This document shows, piece by piece, positions 41,895 through 51,133 of a stretch of DNA of 64,000 bases. Source of the stretch: Flavobacteriaceae bacterium LYZ1037 (lineage in GTDB: Bacteria > Bacteroidota > Bacteroidia > Flavobacteriales > Flavobacteriaceae). Where the stretch lies: assembly GCA_003144015.1 (NCBI GenBank), contig QFWS01000001.1, positions 62,001-126,000 of the forward strand, read 5' to 3'. Made by a program: the position numbers and the translations under genes. Numbering within the stretch: the stretch's first letter is position 1; each line of letters opens with the position of its first letter. The notes under the pieces were generated by a model. It was not told where the DNA came from, did not search any database, and worked only from the letters and a program-made list of their open reading frames with translations.

Positions 41895-42974
41895 ATGAAT
41901 AAAAATTATTATGCCATACTAATGGCTGGAGGCGTAGGGTCTAGATTTTGGCCAGTAAGTACCCAAGATTTTCCTAAACAGTTTCACGACATGCTAGGGA
42001 CTGGAGATACGTTAATCCAAAAAACGTTTCAAAGACTTTCTAAGCTTATTCCAAAAGAGAATATTTTTATTTTAACCAACGAGCGTTATAACGATTTGGT
42101 TTTCGAGCAATTGCCCGAAATTACTAATCGTCAGGTGGTTCTTGAGCCTGCTATGCGTAATACAGCACCTTGTATTTTATATGCTTCTTTAAAAATTCAG
42201 AAGGAAAACCCAGATGCTGTGATGATAGTTGCTCCAAGTGATCATTGGATTGAAGATGAAGACGCTTTTACAGATAATGTTCAGCAAGCTTTTGATTATT
42301 GTTCGGAAAATGATGCCTTAATGACTTTAGGTATCAAGCCTACTTTCCCAAATACGGGTTATGGCTATATTGAATACAACACCTCTTTTGAAACAGATAT
42401 CAAACAAGTCGAACAGTTTAGAGAGAAACCAGATTATCAAACTGCAAAACAGTTTTTAGATCAAGGAAATTTTTTGTGGAATGCAGGGATTTTTATGTGG
42501 CATGTAAAGCATGTTGTTGCAGCTTTTAAAAAGAATCAAAAACAATTATTTCAACTTTTTGAAAAAGGAATTCCGGTTTATAATACAGATGGAGAAAGCG
42601 ATTTTATAAATGAAAACTATGGATTAGCCGAAAACATTTCAGTGGATTATGCCATTATGGAATCTTCAAGAAATGTGTATGTTATTCCAGCAACATTCGA
42701 TTGGAACGACCTAGGAACTTGGGGCAGCTTATACGATAAGCTAGATAAAGACCAGAATAAAAATGCAGTAGTAAACGCGAGAACGTTACTTGAAGATGCT
42801 ACAGGGAATATGATTCGTACTCAAACAGATAAAGTTGTGGTTGTGGATGGGCTGAAAGACTTTATTATTGTTGATAAAGACGACGTTTTATTAATCTATC
42901 CAAAAGCGAAAGAGCAGGATATTAAAATGGTGCTTAATAAAGTAAAAGATGCCTTTGGCAATAATTTGGGCTAA
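41895..42974 (+). CDS. manC: Mannose-1-phosphate guanylyltransferase
   Basis: A 359-residue nucleotidyltransferase that makes GDP-mannose. The N-terminal motif is LMAGGVGSRFWPVSTQDFPK, the catalytic lysine region is QFREKPDYQTA, and NFLWNAGIFMWH is a family signature. It lacks the C-terminal phosphomannose isomerase domain of longer ManC proteins, as usual in this phylum. The ATG at 41895 places the nucleotide-binding motif ten residues in; an in-frame ATG at 41877 adds six hydrophobic residues and is less likely. It would feed surface polysaccharide synthesis. Confidence 0.92.
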   Translation: MNKNYYAILMAGGVGSRFWPVSTQDFPKQFHDMLGTGDTLIQKTFQRLSKLIPKENIFILTNERYNDLVFEQLPEITNRQVVLEPAMRNTAPCILYASLKIQKENPDAVMIVAPSDHWIEDEDAFTDNVQQAFDYCSENDALMTLGIKPTFPNTGYGYIEYNTSFETDIKQVEQFREKPDYQTAKQFLDQGNFLWNAGIFMWHVKHVVAAFKKNQKQLFQLFEKGIPVYNTDGESDFINENYGLAENISVDYAIMESSRNVYVIPATFDWNDLGTWGSLYDKLDKDQNKNAVVNARTLLEDATGNMIRTQTDKVVVVDGLKDFIIVDKDDVLLIYPKAKEQDIKMVLNKVKDAFGNNLG

Positions 42975-43066
42975 GAACTAAAAGATATTCTATAAGTTAC
43001 TATTACAATAAAATAATGAATCGGATTTTTATATATATTCGCTTGTTGTTATAAAACTAAAATTAC

Positions 43067-44554
43067 ATGGAAGAAAGTAAATTCAATTTTTCTGAAGAGG
43101 AAGCTAAAAAAGATCAAGCAGCCCAAGACGCTAAGAAAGATCAAGCTGTTGAAGAATCTAAAAATGCCGTAACGAAAGATGCTAAAGGCTTGTTTCAAAA
43201 CATAAAAAAGTTTTTACAAGAGCTGCTAGATTTTAGAGAAGATACTGATAGAGACGAAACAATTGAAGCGATAAAAAAAGATATTTCTTTTAAAGGAGCT
43301 ACAGCCTGGATTTTAGTTTGTTCCATTTTTGTAGCTTCCATTGGGTTGAATGCCAACTCTACAGCTGTTGTTATAGGAGCCATGTTAATTTCTCCCTTAA
43401 TGGGGCCAATTTTAGGGATTGGATTATCGGTAGCTGTTAATGATATTGATACCATGAAGAGATCGTTAATTAATTTAGCAACCATGATTGTGCTAAGTTT
43501 ATTAACAGCCTTTCTGTTTTTCTGGTTATTTCCATTAAGTGAAGATACCTCGGAACTTTTAGGAAGAGTGAAACCAGATATTAGAGATGTTTTAATTGCC
43601 TTTTTTGGTGGCTCGGCATTAATGATTGCACGTACCAAAAAAGGGACCATAGCCTCAGTTATTTTCGGTGTAGCCATTGCAACAGCATTAATGCCACCTT
43701 TATGTACTGCTGGATACGGATTAGCAAAAGCCAATTGGCCCTATTTTTTTGGTGCCATGTATTTGTTCACCATTAACACCATATTTATTGCCTTAGCTGG
43801 ATTTATTGTTTTAAAAGTGTTGCGTTTTCCAATGCTTAAATATGCGAACTCTAAAAAACGAAAATTAATAGCTAGAATAGCTTCGTTGTTGGCTATAATT
43901 GTTATGATTCCTGCTGTCTGGACATTTATAGAAGTATTAAAAGAAAGTAATTTTCATGCAGATGCAAGAAGTTATGTGGATAGAGAATTGAATGGTTTGC
44001 CTCAATTTGAATACATAAAAAAGAATGTTATTTATAAGTATGACGAAGCAGGATCTTATATAGAATTCAATACGTATGGATTAGGCGAAGTACCACAGTC
44101 CACAATAGATGTTTTAAAACAGAAAAAAAACGCTTATCCTGCTTTAAAAGATACAAGGATTATCTTTAATCAAAGTAGAGCAGAACAATACGATAACATG
44201 AAATATATGGAGCAATTACGCTTTAGAGACTCTGTAGATCTCATATCTCAAACCCAAAAAATTGAATTTTTGGAAAATCGTGTAAAATCGCTTACAGCTT
44301 TAGAAAAAAACACCATTCCTTTTGATGATGTGGTTAAAGAAGTTCAAATTAATTATGAAAATTTATCGGCTTTTAGTTATGCCAATCTTATTAAAACTAA
44401 TTTTAAAACGATTGATACAATACCCGAATTTCTAGTGACTTGGGATAAGGCAAAGGTGAAGGAACAGGATATTTCCAAAGAACAAGACAAATTAGAACGT
44501 TGGTTAAAAGTAAAATTGAAGTTAGATACTTTGGTTGTAAGACGCCAGAATTAA
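43067..44554 (+). CDS. DUF389 (TIGR00341-like) membrane protein
   Basis: A 495-residue protein. The N-terminal 60 residues are charged with repeated KKDQA segments. A six-helix DUF389 core follows (about 75-300), including IGLNANSTAVVIGAMLISPL and LMGPILGIGLSVAVNDID. The C-terminal half is soluble and partly coiled coil. The family is widespread and uncharacterised. Its stop overlaps the ATG of a broken DUF6090 gene, so the two once formed a coupled pair. Confidence 0.88.
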   Translation: MEESKFNFSEEEAKKDQAAQDAKKDQAVEESKNAVTKDAKGLFQNIKKFLQELLDFREDTDRDETIEAIKKDISFKGATAWILVCSIFVASIGLNANSTAVVIGAMLISPLMGPILGIGLSVAVNDIDTMKRSLINLATMIVLSLLTAFLFFWLFPLSEDTSELLGRVKPDIRDVLIAFFGGSALMIARTKKGTIASVIFGVAIATALMPPLCTAGYGLAKANWPYFFGAMYLFTINTIFIALAGFIVLKVLRFPMLKYANSKKRKLIARIASLLAIIVMIPAVWTFIEVLKESNFHADARSYVDRELNGLPQFEYIKKNVIYKYDEAGSYIEFNTYGLGEVPQSTIDVLKQKKNAYPALKDTRIIFNQSRAEQYDNMKYMEQLRFRDSVDLISQTQKIEFLENRVKSLTALEKNTIPFDDVVKEVQINYENLSAFSYANLIKTNFKTIDTIPEFLVTWDKAKVKEQDISKEQDKLERWLKVKLKLDTLVVRRQN

Positions 44555-45283
44555 TGGTATCATTATTTAGAAAAATCCGTCAAAAACTGATAACCGAAAA
44601 TTAGTTCAATAAATACCTTTTGTATGCTATAGGTGAAATTGTTTTGTTGGTTATTGGAATTCTAATTGCGTTGTAAATTAATACCTGGAATAATGAACAG
44701 CAGAAACAGGAGTTAGAAGTCAAGATATTAAAAGAGATAGGTGCTAACCTTCATTTAGATTTAAGTGAAATCCGTGAAGATATTGGAGTCATAGATTCTA
44801 TTGGTTTGGCATGTAAATTGGTCATTACATATATTAATACCAATAACGAACCATCAGCCGATTTTAATTATAATGCATCTAAGCTTAAAGTGGTGTCACA
44901 TTTTAATCCAAACAAAAGCGGTTACGAATTATATGTTTCTAAAGGGATGGAATTGATTAGAAAAGATAGTTTACGTGCTGCTATAGTCGTCTTACCCTTA
45001 CTATGAGAAATATGAAAAAGAGCGTATTCATTTCGAGGCAACTCATATTCAGTCCATGTTGTTAAAGTATTATACATGGTTACAAAATGAAGATTGTGCT
45101 TACTTTTCGAATATGAATACAACTCTGAAAGATTTTACTGAATTAAAAGAAAATGGTGATTTCTTGAAAGTAGTAAATGCTGCTTCATTTGAAAGCTGGT
45201 TTGTTCAATTTCGAGTTAAAGGTATTGAGAAGCAAATTGTAAGTCTGATAACATTTATAGAAAATGAATTAGAAACAGATTAG
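44554..45283 (+). pseudogene. Decayed DUF6090-family membrane protein gene
   Basis: Translating from 44554 gives VSLFRKIRQKLITEN, a TAG, FNKYLLYAIGEIVLLVIGIL, then a TAA after IAL and INTWNNEQQKQELEVKILKE. This is the usual start of DUF6090 proteins with two stops where Lys and Gln codons are expected. The frame then ends near 45006, and homologous-looking sequence resumes one base out of register (YEKYEKERIHFEATHIQ to IENELETD). Two nonsense changes and one frameshift indicate a pseudogene. The ATG overlaps the stop of the DUF389 gene. Confidence 0.87.
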
Positions 45284-45299
45284 ACTGGCAAAAATTAAT

Positions 45300-46067
45300 T
45301 TATTGCCTTTCTTCCAAGTACATTTGGCGTACTTTCTTGAACAACTCAGACGAGTAAACAAAATCGGTAACCACCTCGTTATCGGTTTTAAAAATAGTTT
45401 CTTTAGAACCTTCCCAAGCTTTTAAACCATCTTTTAAGAATACAATTTTTTCACCTATTTGCATAACCGAATTCATGTCGTGCGAATTAATAATAGTTGT
45501 AATATTATACTCGTCTGTAATTTCATGAATTAAATCGTCGATAACAATAGCCGTTTTAGGGTCTAGACCAGAATTAGGTTCATCGCAAAATAAGTATTTG
45601 GGTTTGTTAACAATAGCTCGAGCAATGGCAACTCTTTTCTGCATACCTCCAGAAGCTTCACTAGGCATTTTGTTATGAGCATCTTCAAGCTTTACACGCT
45701 TTAAAACAAAGTCAGCTCGGTCTTCCATTTCACTTTTACTTTGTTTTGTAAACATGCGCAATGGAAACATAACGTTTTCCATTATAGTCATAGAATCAAA
45801 TAAGGCACTGCCTTGAAATACCATGCCCATTTCGGAGCGAAGGTTTCTTTTTTGGTCACTATTTAATTCAGAATAAATTTTACCATCGTAAGATATGGAT
45901 CCTTCTTCTGGATGAAATAAACCTAGTAAGCATTTTAAAAAAACAGTTTTTCCGGAACCACTTTGTCCAATTACCAAACTCGTTTTGCCTTTTTCGAACG
46001 TCGTAGATATGCCTTTTAAAATATGCGCGTCTCCAAAAGATTTATGTATATTTTTTACGTCTATCAT
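45300..46067 (-). CDS. MlaF-type ABC transporter ATP-binding protein
   Basis: A 255-residue ABC ATPase with Walker A in IGQSGSGKTVFLKCLLG, signature ASGGMQKRVAIARA and Walker B in YLFCDEPNSGLDP. It is most like MlaF, which powers phospholipid transport between inner and outer membranes. Its start overlaps the stop of the MlaE-like permease gene by one base, so they are coupled. The substrate-binding MlaD and the periplasmic components are not in the window. Confidence 0.91.
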   Translation of the reverse strand: MIDVKNIHKSFGDAHILKGISTTFEKGKTSLVIGQSGSGKTVFLKCLLGLFHPEEGSISYDGKIYSELNSDQKRNLRSEMGMVFQGSALFDSMTIMENVMFPLRMFTKQSKSEMEDRADFVLKRVKLEDAHNKMPSEASGGMQKRVAIARAIVNKPKYLFCDEPNSGLDPKTAIVIDDLIHEITDEYNITTIINSHDMNSVMQIGEKIVFLKDGLKAWEGSKETIFKTDNEVVTDFVYSSELFKKVRQMYLEERQ

Positions 46068-46804
46068 TAGCTTAGTAGGAGTTGAGTTAGAATGTAGTTT
46101 AAAAGTATAATGGTTACACTAGTCCAAACAAAGGAGGTTGTACTAGCTTTACCAACTTCTAAGGCACCACCTTTCATAAAATAACCATGAAAGGATGGAA
46201 TGGTCGCTAAAACAAAAGCAAATACAAATGTTTTTATAAAGGCATACGTAATATGAAATGGAATAAAATCCATTTGAATTCCAATAATATAATCGTCAAG
46301 CGTACTAAATCCGCCATAAATACAAGCTGCCATGCCTCCCATAATTCCTAAAAACATCGCTATAGAAATAACAAAAGGGTAGAGCATTAAGGCTATAAAT
46401 TTTGGAAATACTAAGTAATTAATGGCATTAATTCCCATAACCTCAAGCGCATCAATTTGTTCGGTAACACGCATGGTTCCTATGCTTGAAGTAATAAAAG
46501 AGCCTACTTTTCCAGCCATAACTATGGAAATAAAAGTAGGAGCAAACTCCAGAATAATTGACTGTCTTGTAGCAAAACCAACCAAATATTTAGGAATTAA
46601 AGGGCTGGTAATGTTTAATGCCGTTTGTATGGTTACAACACCACCAACGAAAAAAGAGATAAAAGCTACAATGCCAAGCGAGCCTATTATTAAATCGTCT
46701 ATGTCTTTAAAGATTAGAATTCGCATCACAGACCATTTAGTAGGTTTGCGAAACATATCTTTAATCATTATAAAATAAGCACCAATATTATGAAGGTATG
46801 TCAT
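46067..46804 (-). CDS. MlaE-type ABC transporter permease
   Basis: A 245-residue membrane protein of the MlaE/YrbE family. It has an amphipathic N-terminus and five or so membrane segments, with the family stretch SFFVGGVVTIQTALNI and the cytoplasmic loop GKVGSFITSSIGTMRVTEQI plus DALEVMGINAINYLVFP. It forms the membrane channel for the ATPase encoded next. It is the first gene of a two-gene operon, divergent from the phosphatase gene at 46915. Confidence 0.92.
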   Translation of the reverse strand: MTYLHNIGAYFIMIKDMFRKPTKWSVMRILIFKDIDDLIIGSLGIVAFISFFVGGVVTIQTALNITSPLIPKYLVGFATRQSIILEFAPTFISIVMAGKVGSFITSSIGTMRVTEQIDALEVMGINAINYLVFPKFIALMLYPFVISIAMFLGIMGGMAACIYGGFSTLDDYIIGIQMDFIPFHITYAFIKTFVFAFVLATIPSFHGYFMKGGALEVGKASTTSFVWTSVTIILLNYILTQLLLS

Positions 46805-46884
46805 AAAATAATTTGTTACTGCTAAAGTATAAAAAACTAAGCCTTTTTTAACCTTAATTTTAAATTATGATGTTTTAAAATGTC

Positions 46885-46892
46885 TATTTTTG
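46885..46892 (+). promoter_or_regulatory. -7 promoter element of the PafA-like gene
   Basis: TATTTTTG matches TAnnTTTG exactly, 22 bases before the ATG at 46915 in the divergent gap with the Mla genes. Confidence 0.5.
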
Positions 46893-46914
46893 GAGTTTAA
46901 ATTTAATTCTGAAA

Positions 46915-48597
46915 ATGAAAAAACTTGTTCTAGTCTTAAGTCTTTTAATATTAAGTGTTTCTTGTAAGTCTCAAAACGAAACAGTTAATGCTAATCCAAA
47001 AGTGTTTACCCCTCAAAATAATCCAAAACTAGTTGTAGGTATTGTAGTGGACCAGATGCGATATGATTATTTATCGAGATTTTATAATAAATATAGTGAA
47101 GGTGGCTTTAAACGTATGATGAATGAAGGGTTTAACTGTAAAAACAATCATTATAATTACATACCAACCAAAACAGGACCTGGCCATGCATCTATTTTTA
47201 CAGGAACTACTCCTAAATATCATGGTATAATTGGAAACGATTGGTTTGACAAAAAAATAAACGATAAAGTAAATTGTGTTGAAGATAATTCTGTTCAACC
47301 CATTGGCACAAATAGTAAAGATGGCATAAAATCTCCTCAAAGAATGCTAACTACAACATTTGCAGATGAAAATAGATTGTTTACTCAATTACGTGGTAAA
47401 ACTATTGGAGTTTCACTAAAACACCGTGGAGCTATTTTACCAGCAGGACATACTGCTAATGCCGCTTTTTGGTTAGATTACGAACATGATGGAACCGGAA
47501 ATTGGATTACAAGTTCGTTTTATATGAATCGTTTACCAAAATGGGTAGAAGATTTTAATACGTCCAACATTACAGAGTCTTATTTTAAAGAATGGAATAC
47601 ACTTTATCCAATAGAATCGTATACTGAAAGTGGAAGCGATTTAAACACGTTTGAGAGAATACTTAAAGGGCGAGAAACGGCAACATTTCCATATGATTTA
47701 GAGGAATTAAGAACTTTAAACGGGAATTTTAAAATAATTGCTGAATCTCCTTATGGGAACAGTTTAACTACAGATTTTGCTATAGCAGCAGTTGATGGTG
47801 AGCAATTAGGTCAAGATGAATATACTGATGTATTAACCATAAGTTATTCGAGTACAGATAAAATAGGTCATGATTATGGTGTCAATGCTAAAGAAACAGA
47901 AGACACCTATTTGCGTTTAGATTTGGATTTAGAAAGATTATTCAAGGTATTGGATAAAAAAGTAGGAATAGGTGAGTACACTGTTTTTTTAACTTCAGAT
48001 CATGGTGCACCAGATGTTCCAGCATATTTGTACTCTGAACAAATTCCAGCAGGTCTTTTTAACGAAAGTGCTATGTTTGATGATATTAACATGCTATTGA
48101 ATGACACATATGGCATAACAGGTTTGTTGTTAAGCAGAATTAATAATCAATTGTTTTTTGACCATGCGTTAATTGAGAAAAACAACTTAAACCTTCAGCA
48201 GATAAAACAAACTGCTGCAAATGGGTTGTTGAAATATGATTTAATAGATAAGGTGTTTATTACTTCAGAGATAAATATTTTAGAAAACACTCATGGTTAT
48301 GTAGAAAACATGTTGGCTAATGGGCATAACCAAAAAAGATCTGGTGAGGTTTTATTTGTTTACAAACCAGCTGTTTTTAAAGATACACCTTGGAATAGGA
48401 CAGGAACCGATCATCATACAGGGTTTAATTATGATACACATGTACCCTTATTATTTTTTGGAAAAGGGATTGAAAATGGCTCTACGTTAAAAAGAACAGA
48501 GATTGTGGACATTGCACCTACAATATCAGCCTTATTAGGTATTAGTTTCCCTAATGGATCTATTGGTACGCCATTAGAGTTTGTGTTAGAGGAATAA
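46915..48597 (+). CDS. pafA: PafA-type alkaline phosphatase, lipoprotein
   Basis: A 560-residue metallophosphatase with a lipoprotein signal (KLVLVLSLLILSVSC). Metal and catalytic landmarks of the alkaline phosphatase superfamily are present: VVDQMRYD, the nucleophile threonine region PTKTGPGHASIFTG, DKIGHDYG, TSDHGAPD and TDHHTGFNYDTHVP. The Lys-x-Arg pair in LKHRGAILPAGH is the feature of PafA-type phosphate monoesterases. It would release phosphate from organic esters in the periplasm or at the cell surface. PafA enzymes are typical of Bacteroidota and need calcium as well as zinc. Confidence 0.88.
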   Translation: MKKLVLVLSLLILSVSCKSQNETVNANPKVFTPQNNPKLVVGIVVDQMRYDYLSRFYNKYSEGGFKRMMNEGFNCKNNHYNYIPTKTGPGHASIFTGTTPKYHGIIGNDWFDKKINDKVNCVEDNSVQPIGTNSKDGIKSPQRMLTTTFADENRLFTQLRGKTIGVSLKHRGAILPAGHTANAAFWLDYEHDGTGNWITSSFYMNRLPKWVEDFNTSNITESYFKEWNTLYPIESYTESGSDLNTFERILKGRETATFPYDLEELRTLNGNFKIIAESPYGNSLTTDFAIAAVDGEQLGQDEYTDVLTISYSSTDKIGHDYGVNAKETEDTYLRLDLDLERLFKVLDKKVGIGEYTVFLTSDHGAPDVPAYLYSEQIPAGLFNESAMFDDINMLLNDTYGITGLLLSRINNQLFFDHALIEKNNLNLQQIKQTAANGLLKYDLIDKVFITSEINILENTHGYVENMLANGHNQKRSGEVLFVYKPAVFKDTPWNRTGTDHHTGFNYDTHVPLLFFGKGIENGSTLKRTEIVDIAPTISALLGISFPNGSIGTPLEFVLEE

Positions 48598-48673
48598 ATT
48601 GAGAATAGATTAAATAAAAAAGCTCTTAATTTAATTGGTGTTTAATGCTGAATTTTAACACTTGATACTTAAG

Positions 48674-48940
48674 TTACTTTCGATACAGAAAATAATTGTT
48701 AACAAGATTAATATAGGTTTCTTTAGCTTCGTCTTGTGTAATATTCTGAATTTGGAACAACGCATTTGTTTTAAATGCAGTAATTAAAGGCTTACTACTG
48801 CTAGGTCTATTGTAATCGTTTGTTGCTTTTTTGTAATAGGCATACAAACGCAATAAGAAATCTGCTGGGAATGGCTCTGTGTAATCGTTTATTCGATCTA
48901 CAGCTTCTTTAAATGCGATATCTAATTCTTCAGAAGTCAT
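48674..48940 (-). CDS. Acyl-CoA-binding protein
   Basis: An 88-residue four-helix acyl-CoA-binding protein, the normal size for the family. Recognisable parts are LDIAFKEAVDRIN, the ligand-binding YAYYKKATNDYN and a C-terminal helix. It binds long-chain acyl-CoA in the cytoplasm. It is the last gene of an operon with phospholipid synthesis genes and overlaps the psd stop by one base, which suits a role in delivering acyl chains. Confidence 0.88.
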   Translation of the reverse strand: MTSEELDIAFKEAVDRINDYTEPFPADFLLRLYAYYKKATNDYNRPSSSKPLITAFKTNALFQIQNITQDEAKETYINLVNNYFLYRK

Positions 48941-49590
48941 TATTTTTCAGCAATAACAGTTTCACCACCTCGTACTTTTTGATTGAGTTCAACTTTAATT
49001 TTGGTATCTAAAGGTAGAAACAAATCTACTCTCGAGCCAAATTTAATAAATCCAGAATCTTCGCCTTGTAACACAGTCTGGTCTACTTTTGCATAGTTTA
49101 CAATACGTTTTGCTAATGCTCCAGCAATTTGTCTGTAAAGTACTTTGCCGTAAGTTTCATTTTCAACGACCACTGTCGTTCGTTCATTCTCTTCGCTAGC
49201 TTTTGGATGCCATGCAACTAAATATTTCCCCTTATGGTATTTGCTAAAAAGCACCTGCCCACCAATGGGATGTCTTGTTACATGCACATTTATTGGAGAC
49301 ATAAAGATGCTTACTTGTAGCCGTTTTTCGTTAAAGTATTCTTTTTCAAAAACCTCTTCTATAACCACCACTTTTCCATCGACAGGAGAAACAACGGTAT
49401 CTATATTTCTGTGAGTAAATCGTTTTGGGTTTCGGAAAAACTGTAATATTAAGATTAAGAAAATTAAATACGAAATCATTAATATTTTGCTTAACCAAGC
49501 AATTGTAACAAAGTTATCAGTTAGCAGAAATAATGCAACGACTATAATAAGAGTTACAAAAATAATTTTATGGCCTTCTTTATGAAACAT
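48940..49590 (-). CDS. psd: Phosphatidylserine decarboxylase
   Basis: A 216-residue short-form decarboxylase that makes phosphatidylethanolamine. After two N-terminal membrane segments come SPVDGKVVVIEEV, SIFMSPINVHVTRHPIGG with the catalytic histidines, and the self-cleavage site in GFIKFGSRVDLFLP. There the serine of FGS would become the pyruvoyl group; the usual motif is LGS/GGS, so Phe is a mild variant. It overlaps cdsA by 11 bases and the acyl-CoA-binding gene by one base. Confidence 0.94.
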   Translation of the reverse strand: MFHKEGHKIIFVTLIIVVALFLLTDNFVTIAWLSKILMISYLIFLILILQFFRNPKRFTHRNIDTVVSPVDGKVVVIEEVFEKEYFNEKRLQVSIFMSPINVHVTRHPIGGQVLFSKYHKGKYLVAWHPKASEENERTTVVVENETYGKVLYRQIAGALAKRIVNYAKVDQTVLQGEDSGFIKFGSRVDLFLPLDTKIKVELNQKVRGGETVIAEK

Positions 49591-50404
49591 AATTCAAAAT
49601 ACGTAAAAACAAATAAATAAAAGGTGCAGCAAATATAATGCTGTCAAACCTGTCTAACAATCCACCATGTCCTGGCATAATAATACCACTATCTTTAACA
49701 TTGGCTTGGCGTTTAAACTTCGATTCTATTAAATCGCCAAGTGTCCCAAAAACACTAATAATGATACTTAAAATTAACCAATTTGAAAAACTTAAATTAG
49801 TTTCTGTAAAGGTAGCAATAAAATAACTTGCAACGGAAGCAAAAAATAAACCTCCTAAAAATCCTTCAACCGTTTTCTTTGGTGAAATGCTTGGAAATAA
49901 TTTTTGTTTTCCAAAATTCTTACCAACAAGGTAAGCAAAAGTATCATTCGTCCATACTAAAATAAACGACCCAAATAAAATTATAGGATTAAAGGTGTGG
50001 TTGTGACTTGCAATTAAAACTAAGAATATAAACCCACTTGAAAGGTAAAATGTTGTTGTAATTATTTTTTTTGAAATAAAGAGAGGTATATTTTTTTCTG
50101 TAAATAAGTCCTTAATTAAAAACAATTGAACAAATATGGTAATAACTTGTAGTATTTGCGTGATTTCATTTAAACCATCGGTTGAGTCGACAACAAATTG
50201 CCAATAGCCAAAAATTGCATATAAAATAGTGAAGACTATAAACGGAATAAATGATTTGTATTGAATAAGTTTTTTAAATTCAGCTAAACAGATAATTCCG
50301 AACACAAAAAATAAGATTAAAAAGGCATGTTCATTGGTTAATGAAAGAAGTAGTAATGCTACATACAAAAGGCCAGAAAAGGATCTTACTAGAGTTTCTT
50401 TCAT
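49580..50404 (-). CDS. cdsA: Phosphatidate cytidylyltransferase
   Basis: A 274-residue polytopic enzyme making CDP-diacylglycerol from phosphatidate and CTP. About eight membrane segments are visible, along with FILVWTNDTFAYLVGKNFGK, SPKKTVEGFLGG and the C-terminal CDP-diacylglycerol synthase signature DSGIIMPGHGGLLDRFDS. It overlaps psd, whose product acts two steps later in phosphatidylethanolamine synthesis. The LUD-domain gene ends two bases before its start. Confidence 0.95.
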   Translation of the reverse strand: MKETLVRSFSGLLYVALLLLSLTNEHAFLILFFVFGIICLAEFKKLIQYKSFIPFIVFTILYAIFGYWQFVVDSTDGLNEITQILQVITIFVQLFLIKDLFTEKNIPLFISKKIITTTFYLSSGFIFLVLIASHNHTFNPIILFGSFILVWTNDTFAYLVGKNFGKQKLFPSISPKKTVEGFLGGLFFASVASYFIATFTETNLSFSNWLILSIIISVFGTLGDLIESKFKRQANVKDSGIIMPGHGGLLDRFDSIIFAAPFIYLFLRILNYVS

Positions 50405-50405
50405 A

Positions 50406-51014
50406 CTATAGGTCTTCTAATAGTAGTAAATATAAATTTTTTGAACTACTACCGTATGTCATAAAGTCTTTTTCTTCTAAAGATTTAAAATGCTTTATGG
50501 TTGTAATGTTTGTTGGAATCTGTTTTTTGTTTCTTGATTTTATCACTCTTAGTCCTTCGCCTATATTCTCAACTATTTGACTAGTAGTTGCAAATACTAT
50601 AAAGTTATCTGGAAGCTCTTTTAGTTTTTTTTCTGCAATTTGTCTAGATGAAATAAGTAAAGAACCATCATCTGCAATTAGATTTTCGCAAGTTGTAAGA
50701 AAAAAAGTAGCATTTTCTGCTGTTTTTGATTTGGGTAAATTAAAGTCGTTAAATCTGTCTTCCATATTACTGTCAAGAAATAAGACTTTTTTTTCTTGCC
50801 AACTATTCTCTTCAATAATGTTATTTAGAGAGTTAAAAATTTCATCTAAATTTTCGCAATACAGAAATTTTCCACCATTAGCTTTAAAGTTTATTGTAAA
50901 CCTTTCATCTACTGGCAGTTTAATTTCTGGCATGTATTTGCCTCTCTCATTTGATTTTAATTCTTCTTCTGATTTTTCAGATTTGGAACCAAAAAGTTTT
51001 CTAAAAAGACTCAT
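50406..51014 (-). CDS. LUD-domain protein (LutC/YkgG-like)
   Basis: A 202-residue protein with a charged N-terminus (SLFRKLFGSKSEKSEEELKS) and an LUD domain (about 45-202), seen in NATFFLTTCENLIADDGSLL and PDNFIVFATTSQIVENIGEG. LUD domains occur in LutC of lactate utilisation and in uncharacterised singletons. No LutA or LutB partner is adjacent. It sits between ftsH and cdsA in one transcript direction, so its job may relate to membrane lipid or protein quality control, but nothing in the sequence shows this. Confidence 0.8.
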   Translation of the reverse strand: MSLFRKLFGSKSEKSEEELKSNERGKYMPEIKLPVDERFTINFKANGGKFLYCENLDEIFNSLNNIIEENSWQEKKVLFLDSNMEDRFNDFNLPKSKTAENATFFLTTCENLIADDGSLLISSRQIAEKKLKELPDNFIVFATTSQIVENIGEGLRVIKSRNKKQIPTNITTIKHFKSLEEKDFMTYGSSSKNLYLLLLEDL

Positions 51015-51133
51015 TTAAGTTATTGCTATTAATCTAAGTATAGTAGGCTTTTTTTCAAATATAAAAAATCTTAAACTAACCAATGGGTTAATTTAAGATT
51101 TTTGCTAAACCTTAACAAATATATTTAAGTAAT

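Noticed and set aside
43195-43734. A 179-codon open frame antisense to the DUF389 gene
   Set aside because: It is a shadow of a membrane-protein coding region, with no family match and no start signal.
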